This document shows, in pieces, positions 50,682 through 59,305 of a stretch of DNA of 64,000 bases. The translations under genes and the position numbers were made by a program. The stretch covers positions 24,414-88,413 of the forward strand of contig NZ_DDJO01000009.1 in assembly GCF_002339505.1 (NCBI RefSeq). The letters run 5' to 3'. How positions within the stretch are numbered: position 1 is the first letter of the stretch; every line of letters begins with the position of its first letter. Origin of the DNA: Corynebacterium sp. UBA2622. GTDB taxonomy: Bacteria > Actinomycetota > Actinomycetes > Mycobacteriales > Mycobacteriaceae. Below the pieces are notes generated by a model, which saw nothing but the letters and a program-made list of their open reading frames with translations, did no database searches and was not told the origin of the DNA.

Positions 50682-50945
50682 CTAGAGGTACTTGTAGATG
50701 TCGTCCGGGGAAAGCCCGCGCTTGAGCATCATCACCTGCGTCCAGTAGAGCAGCTGGCTCATTTCCTCGGCGAGCTCGTCATCGGACTGGTACTCGGAGG
50801 CGATCCACACCTCACCGGCCTCCTCGATGATCTTCTTGCCGATGAAATGCTCCCCCTTGTCCAGGGCCTCGACGGTTCCGGAACCGGCGGCGCGCTCGCT
50901 CGCTTTGCTGGAGAGTTCGGCAAAAAGGTCATCGAAGTTTTTCAC
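50682..50945 (-). CDS. hisE: Phosphoribosyl-ATP pyrophosphatase
   Basis: 87 residues, all-alpha MazG-like fold. Hydrolyses phosphoribosyl-ATP, the second histidine step. EEAGEVWIA carries metal-binding acidic residues, and the C-terminus LYWTQVMMLKRGLSPDDIY is typical. Typical operon partner of hisG. Start ATG 50945. Confidence 0.96.
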   Translation of the reverse strand: MKNFDDLFAELSSKASERAAGSGTVEALDKGEHFIGKKIIEEAGEVWIASEYQSDDELAEEMSQLLYWTQVMMLKRGLSPDDIYKYL

Positions 50946-50951
50946 GGGGGA

Positions 50952-51638
50952 TTACTCTAACCCATCTGCCGGCGCGATTCCGCGGAACCACGACGCGACC
51001 GCGGCCGCGTCCGCCCCCACGAAACGCGCCGGGTCGAAGGGCGTGGCCCCCTCCGGTACCTCGGCGGCCAGCCCCAGGACGCGGCATCCGGCGGCGGCCG
51101 CGGCGCTCATCCCGGCCCAGGAGTCCTCGAAGACGAGGCAGTCGGCGGGGTCCTCCCCCACGCGGCGGGCCGCCTCCAGGTACATGTCGGGGGCGGGCTT
51201 GGCGTGCGCGACCTCGTCACCGGTGATGGAACCGGCGAAGTATCCACGCCCCACCGCGTCGATGCAGGGGTCCGCCAGCTCGCGCTCTGTGTTGGTGGTC
51301 ACGAGCATGGGCACGCCCGCGGCGTGCAGCGAGGCCAGAAGCGGGCGCACACCCGGGTTGGGTTCCAGATTGCCGGAAAGAAGCTCACCCATCCGCCCGT
51401 ACATCCACGCGCGGTAGCGCTCGTAGTCTCCGGGCGCGAGAGTTCGCCCTGCGTGGTCGGCGCAGATCTGCAGGGTGTTCTCAAAGCTGCCCCCGATCGT
51501 TTTCGCGCGCACCTCCGGGGTCAGGGGCCGCCCGAGCATGTCAGCCAGCTCGTAGGTGGCAATCCCCCACACCGGCTCAGTGTCGATCATCGTGCCGTCC
51601 ATGTCCCAGAAGACGGCGCGGGGCCCGGCGCTACTCAA
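50952..51638 (-). CDS. HAD-superfamily phosphatase (beta-phosphoglucomutase-like)
   Basis: 228 residues. HAD motifs: DMDGTMIDTEP (motif I), TTNT (II), KPAPD (III lysine) and FEDSWAGMSAA (IV). Cap domain type 1. Substrate unknown. A rare TTG start at 51638 is used because it overlaps the TAG of the upstream gene by eight bases (51631-51638) and no better start precedes the DMDG motif. Six bases upstream of hisE. Confidence 0.85.
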   Translation of the reverse strand: MSSAGPRAVFWDMDGTMIDTEPVWGIATYELADMLGRPLTPEVRAKTIGGSFENTLQICADHAGRTLAPGDYERYRAWMYGRMGELLSGNLEPNPGVRPLLASLHAAGVPMLVTTNTERELADPCIDAVGRGYFAGSITGDEVAHAKPAPDMYLEAARRVGEDPADCLVFEDSWAGMSAAAAAGCRVLGLAAEVPEGATPFDPARFVGADAAAVASWFRGIAPADGLE

Positions 51639-52011
51639 ACTCGGGGAGATTGTTCAGCGCCTCGTCGTCGGCGCCCGTGGCGGCGGCCGCCCGGTGGACG
51701 AGCGACTCGATGTCGGCCTTCTCCTCCGGTTCGAGGACCGCGTCCGCGTGTTCGGCGTTGAAGTCGGCGAGGTTGGCGTAGAACGGGGCGACCACCTTGT
51801 TCAGGCTCTCACCGTCCGGGTCGTCGCCGAGGAGCTCGAGGGCGTCGAGGAACATCTCGAGGAGCTTCTTCAAATCCGGCAGGACCGACGGGTCGAAGGG
51901 CTCGTCCCACAGCTCCTTGTCCTCCTCCTGCAGGTAGGAACCGGAGGCGAAAGTGGTCAGGTCGGCGATGAACTCGTCGATGTCATCCTGGAATTGGGCG
52001 CGGATACTCAT
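51631..52011 (-). CDS. Small acidic conserved corynebacterial protein
   Basis: 126 residues, very acidic (many Asp and Glu), predicted mostly helical, ending NNLPEFE. The sequence is soluble with no known domain; I do not recognise a function. It overlaps mshC upstream by ATGA (52008-52011) and the HAD gene downstream by eight bases, so the three genes are tightly coupled. Confidence 0.75.
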   Translation of the reverse strand: MSIRAQFQDDIDEFIADLTTFASGSYLQEEDKELWDEPFDPSVLPDLKKLLEMFLDALELLGDDPDGESLNKVVAPFYANLADFNAEHADAVLEPEEKADIESLVHRAAAATGADDEALNNLPEFE

Positions 52012-53249
52012 GCGTTCATTGTGCGCGACTTCGCGCCCGCATGCACGCCGAGCAGGCCGTCGACAGCCGCGGCGACGATTCCATCGTTGTCGCCCCCCGC
52101 AGCGTCGAGGATCTCCAGCGCCCGCGGGGTGTCGAGGTCGTCGGCGAGGGCCGCCCGCAGCTTGTCGACGGTCTCGAGCGCGCGTTCCCGGTCCACGTCG
52201 GCGGACAGGGTGGCCCGCAGACGGGCGAGGCGCGACTCGGCGTCGTCGAGAAGCGACTGCGAGAAGTCCCTGTCGCTGCGGTAGTGGCCCGCGAAGAGCG
52301 CGAGGCGGATGGCCGAGGGATCGTGGCCACGGGCGGTGAGCTTGTGCACGAAGACGAGGTTACCCAGCGACTTCGACATCTTTGTCCCGTCGAGGGCGAT
52401 CATGCCGGAGTGGACGTAGTGGCCGGCCATCCGCGGAATGCCGTAGGCGGCCTCGGCGTGGGCCGCGGAGAACTCGTGGTGCGGGAACGCCAGGTCCGAA
52501 CCGCCGCCCTGGATGGAGAAGTGCCGGCCGAGACGGTTCGTGGCGATGGCCGAGCACTCGACGTGCCAACCCGGGCGGCCGGCCCCGAAGGGCGCGTCCC
52601 AGGAAGGTTCACCTTCGCGGGCGCCCCGCCAGACGAGGGCGTCGAGGGTATCGCGCTTTCCCGGGCGGCCGGGGTCCCCACCGCGCTCGGCGAAAAAGGC
52701 CTCCATCGTGGCGCGGTCCAGGTTGGACTCGTAGCCGAACTGCCGCGTCGCCTCGATGGAGGCGTAGATGTCGCCCCGGTCGAGCTGGTAGGCGGCACCA
52801 CGCTCGAGGAGGGTGGACACCATCTCCACGACCTCGCCGACGGATTCCATCGCTCCGACGTACTCGCGCGGCGGGATCACGCCGAGCGCCTCCATGTCGC
52901 TGCGGAACAGGTCGGTCTGCTCCCGGCCCAGGTCACGCCAGTCCACGCCGTCGCGCTCGGCGCGCTCGAACAGCGGGTCGTCGACATCGGTGATGTTCTG
53001 CACGTAGTGCACGCCGTGGCCGTTGGCCAGGAGCTGGCGGTTGATGAGGTCGAACGTGAGGTACGTTGCGGCGTGGCCGAGGTGGGTCGAATCGTAGGGG
53101 GTGATCCCGCAGACGTACATGCCCACATCGCCGTCCGCACCGGGGGTGACGTCGACGGTTCTGGTGCGCTGGTCCGCTGTGTCGTGGAGGCGCAGCTCCA
53201 CGGGGGTGCCCGCGACTGCGGGAACGGGCGGTGTAGGCCAAGAATGCAT
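52008..53249 (-). CDS. mshC: Cysteine:glucosaminyl-inositol ligase MshC (mycothiol biosynthesis)
   Basis: 413 residues. Ligates cysteine to GlcN-inositol, the penultimate step of mycothiol synthesis. A cysteinyl-tRNA synthetase paralogue without anticodon-binding domain: zinc Cys in MYVCGITPYDSTHLGHA (HIGH-like), PGWHVECSAI, and KMSKS in DGTKMSKSLGN. Mycothiol confirms an actinobacterial origin. Start ATG 53249. Confidence 0.96.
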   Translation of the reverse strand: MHSWPTPPVPAVAGTPVELRLHDTADQRTRTVDVTPGADGDVGMYVCGITPYDSTHLGHAATYLTFDLINRQLLANGHGVHYVQNITDVDDPLFERAERDGVDWRDLGREQTDLFRSDMEALGVIPPREYVGAMESVGEVVEMVSTLLERGAAYQLDRGDIYASIEATRQFGYESNLDRATMEAFFAERGGDPGRPGKRDTLDALVWRGAREGEPSWDAPFGAGRPGWHVECSAIATNRLGRHFSIQGGGSDLAFPHHEFSAAHAEAAYGIPRMAGHYVHSGMIALDGTKMSKSLGNLVFVHKLTARGHDPSAIRLALFAGHYRSDRDFSQSLLDDAESRLARLRATLSADVDRERALETVDKLRAALADDLDTPRALEILDAAGGDNDGIVAAAVDGLLGVHAGAKSRTMNA

Positions 53250-53271
53250 GGCCCCTACCCTACCCAGGCCC

Positions 53272-54120
53272 TTAGGCGGGGCTCATGACCCCCAGCGCGA
53301 GCAGCACCATGACCACCAGGCCCAGCGGGATGCGGTAGGCGGCGAACCAGGCGAAGGAGTTGTTGGAGACGAACTTCAGCAGCCATGCGATGGAGACGTA
53401 GCCGAGAACGAAAGCGATGGCGCTGCCCACCAGCAGCTGCACCCCGGACGCGGCCTGGCCGGCCTGGGGTGCGAAGGCGTCGGGAAGCGAGAAGATTCCG
53501 GAGGCAAGCACCGCGGGGATGGCGAGGAAGAAGCTGAACCGGGTGGCCACGGCGCGGTCGAGGCCGCGGAACAGGCCGCCGGAGATGGTGCCCCCGGAGC
53601 GCGACACGCCCGGCACCAGGGCGAGGCACTGCCACAGGCCCATGATGACGGCGTCCTTCATCGTGAGATCCTCGTACCCGCGCTGCTTTCCGCCCCGGCG
53701 TTCGGCGAGGATGAAAACGAGGGAGAAAAGGATGAGCACCGCGGCGGTGATCCAGAGGTTGCGGAGGTTCTCGCGGATCAGGTCCTTGAGCAGGAACCCG
53801 AGGATGGCGACGGGCAGCGTACCCACGATGACCATCCAACCCATGCGGTAGTCGAAGCCGCGCTTGTCCTTGTTGAACAGCCCCGCGAACCACCCGGTGA
53901 GGATCTGCCAGATGTCCTTGGCAAAAAAGACCAGGACCGCCAGCTCGGTGCCGAGCTGGATCACCGCCGTGAAGCTTGCGCCGGCGTCCTCCCCCCAGAG
54001 CAGCTGCGAGACAATGCGCAGGTGGCCCGAGGACGAGACGGGGAGGAACTCGGTGAGCCCCTGGACGACGGAGAGAACGACAACCTGAACCCAGCTCATG
54101 GATTCCGCAACCTGATTCAT
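53272..54120 (-). CDS. uppP: Undecaprenyl-diphosphatase UppP (BacA)
   Basis: 282 residues, about eight transmembrane segments. Dephosphorylates undecaprenyl diphosphate to recycle the lipid carrier. Signatures GLTEFLPVSSSGHL (about 20-33) and PGVSRSGGT (about 160-168). ATG 54120 (MNQVAES) is chosen for normal length; an ATG seven codons later is possible. It lies divergent from the lipoprotein gene; its own promoter probably overlaps the 52-base gap. Confidence 0.95.
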   Translation of the reverse strand: MNQVAESMSWVQVVVLSVVQGLTEFLPVSSSGHLRIVSQLLWGEDAGASFTAVIQLGTELAVLVFFAKDIWQILTGWFAGLFNKDKRGFDYRMGWMVIVGTLPVAILGFLLKDLIRENLRNLWITAAVLILFSLVFILAERRGGKQRGYEDLTMKDAVIMGLWQCLALVPGVSRSGGTISGGLFRGLDRAVATRFSFFLAIPAVLASGIFSLPDAFAPQAGQAASGVQLLVGSAIAFVLGYVSIAWLLKFVSNNSFAWFAAYRIPLGLVVMVLLALGVMSPA

Positions 54121-54172
54121 GGGTTGAAACCCTACCCCGGGAGGATTGGGTGCGTTGCTAGGCTTGGAAGGC

Positions 54173-55201
54173 GTGAATGTGCCCGCGAGAAAACTCACGG
54201 TGGCCGCGGCCGCCCTGTCCGCAGCTGCGTTGCTCGCTGCCTGCCAGTCCAACCCCGCCGAGGACTCCGGGAACGGCGGCGACGTCTACATGGGCAACGC
54301 CACCGCCGCCGCCTCCCCGGCCTCCAGCCGGCCCGCGGGCACCGTCCACCCCTTTGACGCGGTGCGCGACCTCGATGCCACGGGTGATCTCATCGCGGTG
54401 CGCTCTGGCGGCGAACTCACGGTGGGCACCCTCGAAGAGATCACCTCCGGCAGGGGAAGGAAGCACACGCTTGACGACGCCTGCGGCGACGTGACCGCGA
54501 ACAACGGCACCTTTGTCGCCGCCTGCGGCAACGACATCAAGCTGATCACGTCCGACGGGGAGCAGACCGTCCACTCCGATTCCCCGGTCACCGCCGCCGC
54601 TCTAACCGCAAGCGGGGAAATCGTGGCTGGCTCGCACGATGACAAGACCATCCGCGTGTTCCGGGACGGGAAGCAGACCGGGGACTTCGACGCTGCCCGG
54701 GAAACCGACCGCATCCTCACCGCACCCCGGGGCGGCAACCGCGACGACGCGGTGGTGCGCCTCAACAACTTCGACACCACCATCCAGGACCTCGACTGGA
54801 AGGACGGGCGGCAGGGTGGCACGCTGCGCGCCGGGCTCGGGGTTGGCGGAGTCGCCGCGGGGCCCCACGGTCTCATCCTCGCCGCGGACGCCACCGGGGG
54901 CCAGCTGCTGGTCTACAACACGGACGACATCATCCGCCTGCAGATGAGCGCCCCCGTCGGCCAGAGCCCCTGGGCAGTTGCCTGGGACAACCCGAAGATG
55001 CTCGCGTGGGCATCCTCCACCGCGACCAACACCGCCGAGGGTTACTCCCTGTCCACCGGCGTGCCTGTGCTGAAGGAGAATTTCGCAACGGTTGCGAACG
55101 CCCAGAGCATGGTTTCACTTCCAGACGGCACCCTCCTGCTTGCCTCCGCGAGCGGCGAGGGCCTGCAGGTGGTCACTCCCGGTGACACGACCACTTCCTA
55201 A
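54173..55201 (+). CDS. Secreted lipoprotein with beta-propeller-like repeats
   Basis: 342 residues. Lipoprotein signal peptide with lipobox LAAC at about residues 22-25 (after AAAALSAAALLAAC), then a beta-rich domain of about 300 residues that looks like a propeller (repeats such as LIAVRSGGELTVGTL, GEIVAGSHDDKTIRVF, AAGPHGLILAADATGGQLLVYN). It is located next to pyrD, as is a lipoprotein gene in C. glutamicum. Function unknown. GTG 54173 follows GGAAGG; TAGGCT ten bases upstream may be a -10. Confidence 0.8.
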   Translation: MNVPARKLTVAAAALSAAALLAACQSNPAEDSGNGGDVYMGNATAAASPASSRPAGTVHPFDAVRDLDATGDLIAVRSGGELTVGTLEEITSGRGRKHTLDDACGDVTANNGTFVAACGNDIKLITSDGEQTVHSDSPVTAAALTASGEIVAGSHDDKTIRVFRDGKQTGDFDAARETDRILTAPRGGNRDDAVVRLNNFDTTIQDLDWKDGRQGGTLRAGLGVGGVAAGPHGLILAADATGGQLLVYNTDDIIRLQMSAPVGQSPWAVAWDNPKMLAWASSTATNTAEGYSLSTGVPVLKENFATVANAQSMVSLPDGTLLLASASGEGLQVVTPGDTTTS

Positions 55202-55216
55202 CCGAAAGGCCCCCAC

Positions 55217-56302
55217 ATGCGCCTCTACGACGCCGCCCTCAAAGCCATGTTCCTCATCCCTCCGGAGCGCATTCACGGGATCATCAGCGCGGGCCTGAGG
55301 GTGCTCCACGTTGCGCGACCCGCGGCGCGCGCAATGGAGAAGGTCGTGCGCGTCCACGACCCCGTGCTCTCCCAGGACCTCTTCGGGGTCCACTTCCCCG
55401 CCCCCCTGGGGCTTGCGGCGGGCTTTGACAAGAACGCCTCGGCCGTCGACGCCTGGGGGGCCGTCGGATTCGGCTACGCCGAGATGGGCACCGTGACTCC
55501 CCGCCCCCAGCCGGGCAACCCGGCTCCGCGGCTCTACCGCCTACCCGCGGACAAGGCGATCCTCAACCGCATGGGCTTCAACAACGAGGGTGCCCTGGCC
55601 GTCGCGATGAATCTGCGCGGGCGCAAGTCGGGCGACGTGGTGGGCATCAACATCGGCAAGAACAAGACCGCCGAGGATGCTGTTGCCGACTACCGCGCGG
55701 GCGCGACCGTGCTCGGCCCCCTCGCCGATTACCTTGTGGTCAACGTCTCCTCGCCGAACACGCCGGGGTTGCGCGACCTGCAGGCTGTCGAGGAGCTGAG
55801 GCCGATCCTCACAGTGGTCAAGGAAAGCACCACGACGCCCGTTCTGTTGAAGATCGCCCCCGATTTGAGCGACGAAGACATCGACGCAGTCGCCGACCTG
55901 GCCGTGGAGCTTGGGCTGGCCGGCATAGTGGCCACCAACACCACCATTTCGCGGGACGGGCTGAAAACCGACCCGGCGGAGGTTGCGGCGATGGGCGCGG
56001 GCGGGATATCAGGTGCCCCGCTGAACGAGCGCTCCCTCGAGGTCATGCGCCGCCTCCACACGCGAGTGGGCGGGCAGCTTGTGCTGGTGAGCGTGGGGGG
56101 AATCTCCACCCCGGAGCAGGCGTGGGAACGCATCACGTCTGGGGCGAGCCTCCTGCAGGGTTATACCCCGCTCATCTACGGGGGGCTCGGGTGGATTCGC
56201 GGCATCCACACCGGTCTGGCGCAACAGGTCAGGGCGCATGGTTTGGCGTCGATAAGCGAGGCCGTGGGCAGCGGCCTTACATGGCGCTCCGACGCAGAAT
56301 AA
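55217..56302 (+). CDS. pyrD: Dihydroorotate dehydrogenase (quinone), class 2
   Basis: 361 residues. Oxidises dihydroorotate to orotate at the membrane with FMN and menaquinone, the fourth pyrimidine step. The N-terminal helical quinone site (about 1-40) marks class 2; barrel motifs GLAAGFDKN, GTVTPRPQPGNP, VVNVSSPNTPGL (catalytic Ser) and VSVGGISTPEQAW are present. Follows the lipoprotein gene by 15 bases. Overlaps the convergent small membrane gene by 26 bases. Confidence 0.96.
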   Translation: MRLYDAALKAMFLIPPERIHGIISAGLRVLHVARPAARAMEKVVRVHDPVLSQDLFGVHFPAPLGLAAGFDKNASAVDAWGAVGFGYAEMGTVTPRPQPGNPAPRLYRLPADKAILNRMGFNNEGALAVAMNLRGRKSGDVVGINIGKNKTAEDAVADYRAGATVLGPLADYLVVNVSSPNTPGLRDLQAVEELRPILTVVKESTTTPVLLKIAPDLSDEDIDAVADLAVELGLAGIVATNTTISRDGLKTDPAEVAAMGAGGISGAPLNERSLEVMRRLHTRVGGQLVLVSVGGISTPEQAWERITSGASLLQGYTPLIYGGLGWIRGIHTGLAQQVRAHGLASISEAVGSGLTWRSDAE

Positions 56303-56624
56303 GGGCGCAGAGAATGCCCGTGACGGCCCAGAGGATCAGCCAGAAAGTCTGGGTGACGAAGAGGGGTGTCGCGGGGAGCAGAATGCCGATGATGACCAAC
56401 GCCACAGCACCCGCGAGCGCCCCCACCTGCGCGCGCGTATGGCGCTGACCGCGCACGAACGTGGCGTTCGCACCGAAGATCGCGGCCGCAACGATGATCG
56501 TGATGACCTGCGCCGTGAACGCGAACGTCGGTTCGGAGCGGAAGAAAGCGAGGGCCGTGTAGATGAGCAGGACCAGGGCGATGGCGAGGAAGGCTCCCCC
56601 CGCGCGCAACTGAACGGGGATCAT
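56277..56624 (-). CDS. Small four-helix membrane protein
   Basis: 115 residues, four transmembrane helices (about 8-27, 34-53, 67-85, 90-110) separated by short basic loops (GQRHTRAQ). No recognised domain. It overlaps the upstream PEBP gene by ATGA (56621-56624) and pyrD tail-to-tail, so it is coupled with the PEBP gene. Confidence 0.75.
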   Translation of the reverse strand: MIPVQLRAGGAFLAIALVLLIYTALAFFRSEPTFAFTAQVITIIVAAAIFGANATFVRGQRHTRAQVGALAGAVALVIIGILLPATPLFVTQTFWLILWAVTGILCALILRRSAM

Positions 56625-57160
56625 TGGTTCTCGTGCCAGCCCCAGAGCACGGCGCGCCCGAGCGAGTGAAAGTAAAGGTTGAAGCCGAGAACCGCGGGGG
56701 TTGCATCCTCGGGCACATCGAGCTTATCGACATCCACCGCATGCACCGCGAAGATGTAGCGGTGCGGGCCGTGGCCCTGCGGGGGGTTGGCCCCGTAGAA
56801 CGCCCGCTTCCCCGAGTCTCCCCGCAGAGTTACGGCGCCAACTCCCAGATTCTCGTGAGCACCGGCACCGGCCGGAAGCCCGGTGGTCTCGGCCGGGATA
56901 TTGAAGGCGGCCCAGTGCCAGTATCCGGACGCGGTCGGGGCATCGGGGTCGTAGCACGTGACGGCGAGGGACTTGGTCCCCTCGGGAAGACTGGACCAGG
57001 AAAGCTGCGGAGAGGATGCGCTCTCGCCGGTCAGGGCCGCGGGGAGCCGTTCACCATTGACGAGATCGTCGGAAGTGAGTTCAAAGGGTGGGAGATCCTT
57101 CAGCGGAGCGTAGGGGTCGGGCCCAGGGAATCGGTGGGAGTCAAAGTCGTAGGTGGTCAT
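56621..57160 (-). CDS. YbhB/YbcL-type PEBP family protein
   Basis: 179 residues. Phosphatidylethanolamine-binding-like fold: DPDAPTASGYWHWAAFNIP and GPHRYIFAVHAVD, with the ligand pocket residues Asp, His and Tyr. Soluble protein; function in bacteria unclear. ATG 57160. The gene is followed by the small membrane protein and faces away from tRNA-Leu. Confidence 0.92.
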   Translation of the reverse strand: MTTYDFDSHRFPGPDPYAPLKDLPPFELTSDDLVNGERLPAALTGESASSPQLSWSSLPEGTKSLAVTCYDPDAPTASGYWHWAAFNIPAETTGLPAGAGAHENLGVGAVTLRGDSGKRAFYGANPPQGHGPHRYIFAVHAVDVDKLDVPEDATPAVLGFNLYFHSLGRAVLWGWHENQ

Positions 57161-57232
57161 GGAAACCTTTCTACCGGAAGGCGGGGGGCTGGCGGGTGCG
57201 TTTTCGTAAAAAAGCGGGCTTCACCTGGCGAT

Positions 57233-57262
57233 TTGTGAAGTTTTAGCGGTGCCCCCTATAGT
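57233..57262 (+). promoter_or_regulatory. Promoter of tRNA-Leu
   Basis: TTGTGA (57233-57238), an 18-base spacer, and TATAGT (57257-57262) lie about 40 bases upstream of the tRNA gene. Good sigma-A-like promoter. Confidence 0.6.
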
Positions 57263-57301
57263 AATGCAGGTGCCCAGCCGAGAGGCTGACAACACTACCC
57301 G

Positions 57302-57387
57302 GCCCGGGTGGCGGAATGGCAGACGCGCTAGCTTGAGGTGCTAGTGTCCTATTAACGGACGTGGGGGTTCAAGTCCCCCCTCGGGCA
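57302..57387 (+). tRNA. tRNA-Leu (anticodon GAG)
   Basis: 86 bases, class II with a long variable arm. Acceptor stem GCCCGGG/CTCGGGC, D arm with GGCGGAATGGCAGACGC, anticodon stem CTAGC/GCTAG around loop TTGAGGT (anticodon GAG at 57335-57337) and T arm GGGGGTTCAAGTCCCCC. It decodes CUC/CUU. The 3' CCA is not encoded; CAA follows the discriminator base. Confidence 0.95.
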
Positions 57388-57392
57388 CAAGT

Positions 57393-57428
57393 CTCGGGAC
57401 ATCGTTTACACGGTGTCCCGAGTTTTTT
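57393..57428 (+). terminator. Terminator of tRNA-Leu
   Basis: CTCGGGACA and TGTCCCGAG form a nine-bp stem around a loop, followed by six T residues. It ends tRNA-Leu six bases after the gene. Confidence 0.9.
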
Positions 57429-57915
57429 GTTGCGCGGAATGCTCTGTGGCGGGTGGGTTTGCGGGTTCGGGAGTCCGCTTTGCGGACTTTCCCCGCGCAA
57501 CCTCAAGGCGGCGCCCGCCGGCCTGCCTCCGCGGGCGTGCGTGCTGCTGGTCGTGGCGGGTGCCCCCCGGTAGCCGAAAACGAGTCCGCAATGCGGAGTC
57601 TTTGCGCCACGTGCCCGCGGTGCCGCCCCCCGATGTCCGCGCGGGGTCCGCATTGCGGACTTCGCGTATGCAACCTCAAGGCGGCGCCCGCCGGCCTGCC
57701 ACCGCGGGCGGGCGTGCTGCTGGTCGTGGCGGGTGCCCCCCGGTAGCCGAAAACGAGTCCGCAATGCGGACTTTTTGCGCCACGTGCCCGCGGTGCCGCC
57801 CCCCGATGTCCGCGCGGGGTCCGCATTGCGGACTTTTCCAGGCAGCTTCGTGGCTGGTGCCCCCCGGCGGCCGAAAACGAGTCCGCAATGCGGACTCTTT
57901 TACGGGAACGCCCGG
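57429..57915. repeat. Gene-free block of palindromic and 173-base tandem repeats
   Basis: No gene is supported in these 487 bases. A 17-base palindrome, AGTCCGCAATGCGGACT and variants, occurs at 57472-57488, 57583-57599, 57645-57661, 57756-57772, 57818-57834 and 57880-57896. A 173-base unit is tandemly duplicated at 57498-57670 and 57671-57843, with only a handful of differences outside its last 12 bases. A partial third copy starts at 57850. Copies near the 3' end precede T-runs and may terminate the convergent LysE gene. Short frames here reflect the high GC content. Confidence 0.9.
57498..57843. repeat. Two tandem 173-base units
   Basis: Unit 1 57498-57670 and unit 2 57671-57843 each begin CAACCTCAAGGCGG, contain one palindrome in the middle and another near the end, and share GCGCCACGTGCCCGCGG. 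The truncated third unit at 57850-57900 keeps only the middle palindrome region. Confidence 0.9.
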
Positions 57916-58533
57916 CTACCCCCCTAGCGACTCCCACAGGTAGAAGCTGCCGATAGCGACAAAGGCGAGACCCGGCAGGAAGCGGATGCCCGCGATTCGC
58001 GCCAGGGGTGAGACGGCGGCGGCCCGGAGAGCAACCGACATCGTCGCGAACGTGACAGCGGAGACCCCGAGGAGGAGAACAAGCATTCCCCCTTTGTGTG
58101 CGAGTCCGCTGTAGTGGTTCATCAGGGGGGTGAAGAAAGACGTGAAAAACACGAGGGCCTTGGGGTTGGAGAGGTTGGTCATCAGCCCGAGGCGCAGCGC
58201 ACTGCGCGAAGATACCGGGCCGGTCTCCAGGGATGTCCCCGGCACCGGATCTCCGTCTCGCCGGGCCGCATCGCGGAGAGTGATGATCCCGAGGAGAACC
58301 AAAACGCCGGAGCCGAGGACGGGAAGGGCAAACGACAGCGCCGGCACCGCGAGGAGAAGCGCGGAGATGCCCGCCAGCGAAACGAGGGACCAGGTGGCGA
58401 CGCCAAGAGTAGCGCCGAAGGCCGTCGCAAAGCCTGCCCGATATCCGTGGCGCGTCACCTGTGATCCGATGGCCACGATGTCCGGGCCGGGAATGGCCAT
58501 GATTGTGGCCCAGCTGAGGATGTCGGCCAGCAC
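57916..58533 (-). CDS. LysE/RhtB family amino acid exporter
   Basis: 205 residues, about six transmembrane segments. The N-terminal IMAIPGPDIVAIGSQVTRHGYRAGFATAFGATLG is the LysE-family signature, and LGLMTNLSNPKALVFF marks the conserved fifth-segment region. It exports an amino acid or similar small molecule; substrate unknown. ATG 58533. Faces the repeat block at its 3' end. Confidence 0.92.
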   Translation of the reverse strand: MLADILSWATIMAIPGPDIVAIGSQVTRHGYRAGFATAFGATLGVATWSLVSLAGISALLLAVPALSFALPVLGSGVLVLLGIITLRDAARRDGDPVPGTSLETGPVSSRSALRLGLMTNLSNPKALVFFTSFFTPLMNHYSGLAHKGGMLVLLLGVSAVTFATMSVALRAAAVSPLARIAGIRFLPGLAFVAIGSFYLWESLGG

Positions 58534-58610
58534 GGGATCTCTCTTCGTCGGGGGCGTCGGGTAGCTTAATTGTGCCGGACCCCGAGAACGGTTCAGAAAG
58601 GAGGGTCGCC

Positions 58611-59288
58611 ATGCAGAATTTTTCCCCGCCCCGGATCCTCCTCCTCGCGGTGGCCGCCGCCGCGTTTCTCGCCGCGTGGCACTCTCTTAGGGTCCCTCCC
58701 CTGTCCGTGCTGCGCGAGTGGTCCGATCAGACCGGGGCCTGGTTCCCCGTTGTCTTCTGGCTCCTGTACGTGTTAGTCACCCAATTTCCCGTCCCGCGGA
58801 CCATCATGACGCTCTCGGCAGGGGTGCTTTTCGGCAGCTTCTGGGGTGTCGTGCTCGCGATTACCGCCACGACGGCCTCCGCGACCCTCTCGCTGACCAT
58901 TGTCCGGGGTCTCCTGCGTGACTGGATCGAGCCACGACTCACCCACCCGTCCCTCGAGCTCATCAACCGCCACCTGGAGCAGCGTGGCTGGCTCGCCGTC
59001 GCCAGTCTCAGGATGATCGCGGCCGTTCCGTTCTCCATCATGAACTACGCGTCAGCGCTGACCCGGGTGGGCGTCGTGCCTTTTGCCGCAGCGACGTTCG
59101 CCGGCTCGCTGCCGGGGACCATCGGGACGGTCCTCTTCGGGGACACGCTCACGGGTGAAGCCAACCCAGCCGTCCTTGCGCTAACAATCATCCTCGCCCT
59201 CCTGGGCCTCGGGGGCCTGCTTCTCGACGCCCTCCTGCCCACGCGCCGGGAAACGGCTGGGCGTGGCGGGTCAAGCCGTGCGGGTTAA
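58611..59288 (+). CDS. TVP38/TMEM64 (DedA-like) membrane protein
   Basis: 225 residues with five or six transmembrane helices. The family motif region is visible: FPVPRTIMTLSAGVLFGSFWG (about 63-83) and RMIAAVPFSIMNYASALTRVG (about 134-154). DedA/VTT proteins are likely lipid scramblases. AAAGGAGGG lies close to ATG 58611, deciding this start over an earlier in-frame GTG. Confidence 0.88.
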   Translation: MQNFSPPRILLLAVAAAAFLAAWHSLRVPPLSVLREWSDQTGAWFPVVFWLLYVLVTQFPVPRTIMTLSAGVLFGSFWGVVLAITATTASATLSLTIVRGLLRDWIEPRLTHPSLELINRHLEQRGWLAVASLRMIAAVPFSIMNYASALTRVGVVPFAAATFAGSLPGTIGTVLFGDTLTGEANPAVLALTIILALLGLGGLLLDALLPTRRETAGRGGSSRAG

Positions 59289-59292
59289 CCGT

Positions 59293-59305
59293 TAATGTCT
59301 TTCCC
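59293..59305 (+). promoter_or_regulatory. -10 element of the HTH gene, probable leaderless start
   Basis: TAATGT (59293-59298) is followed by seven bases and ATG 59306, directly downstream of the TVP38 stop. Confidence 0.4.

Noticed and set aside
57429..57915. CRISPR array in the repeat block
   Set aside because: Units are 173 bases long with no unique spacers of 30-40 bases, palindromes are short and irregularly spaced (62-124 bases), and there are no cas genes.
57439..57915. Small protein genes in the repeat block on both strands
   Set aside because: The open frames are products of GC-rich tandem repeats, repeat themselves, and lack start context and homology.
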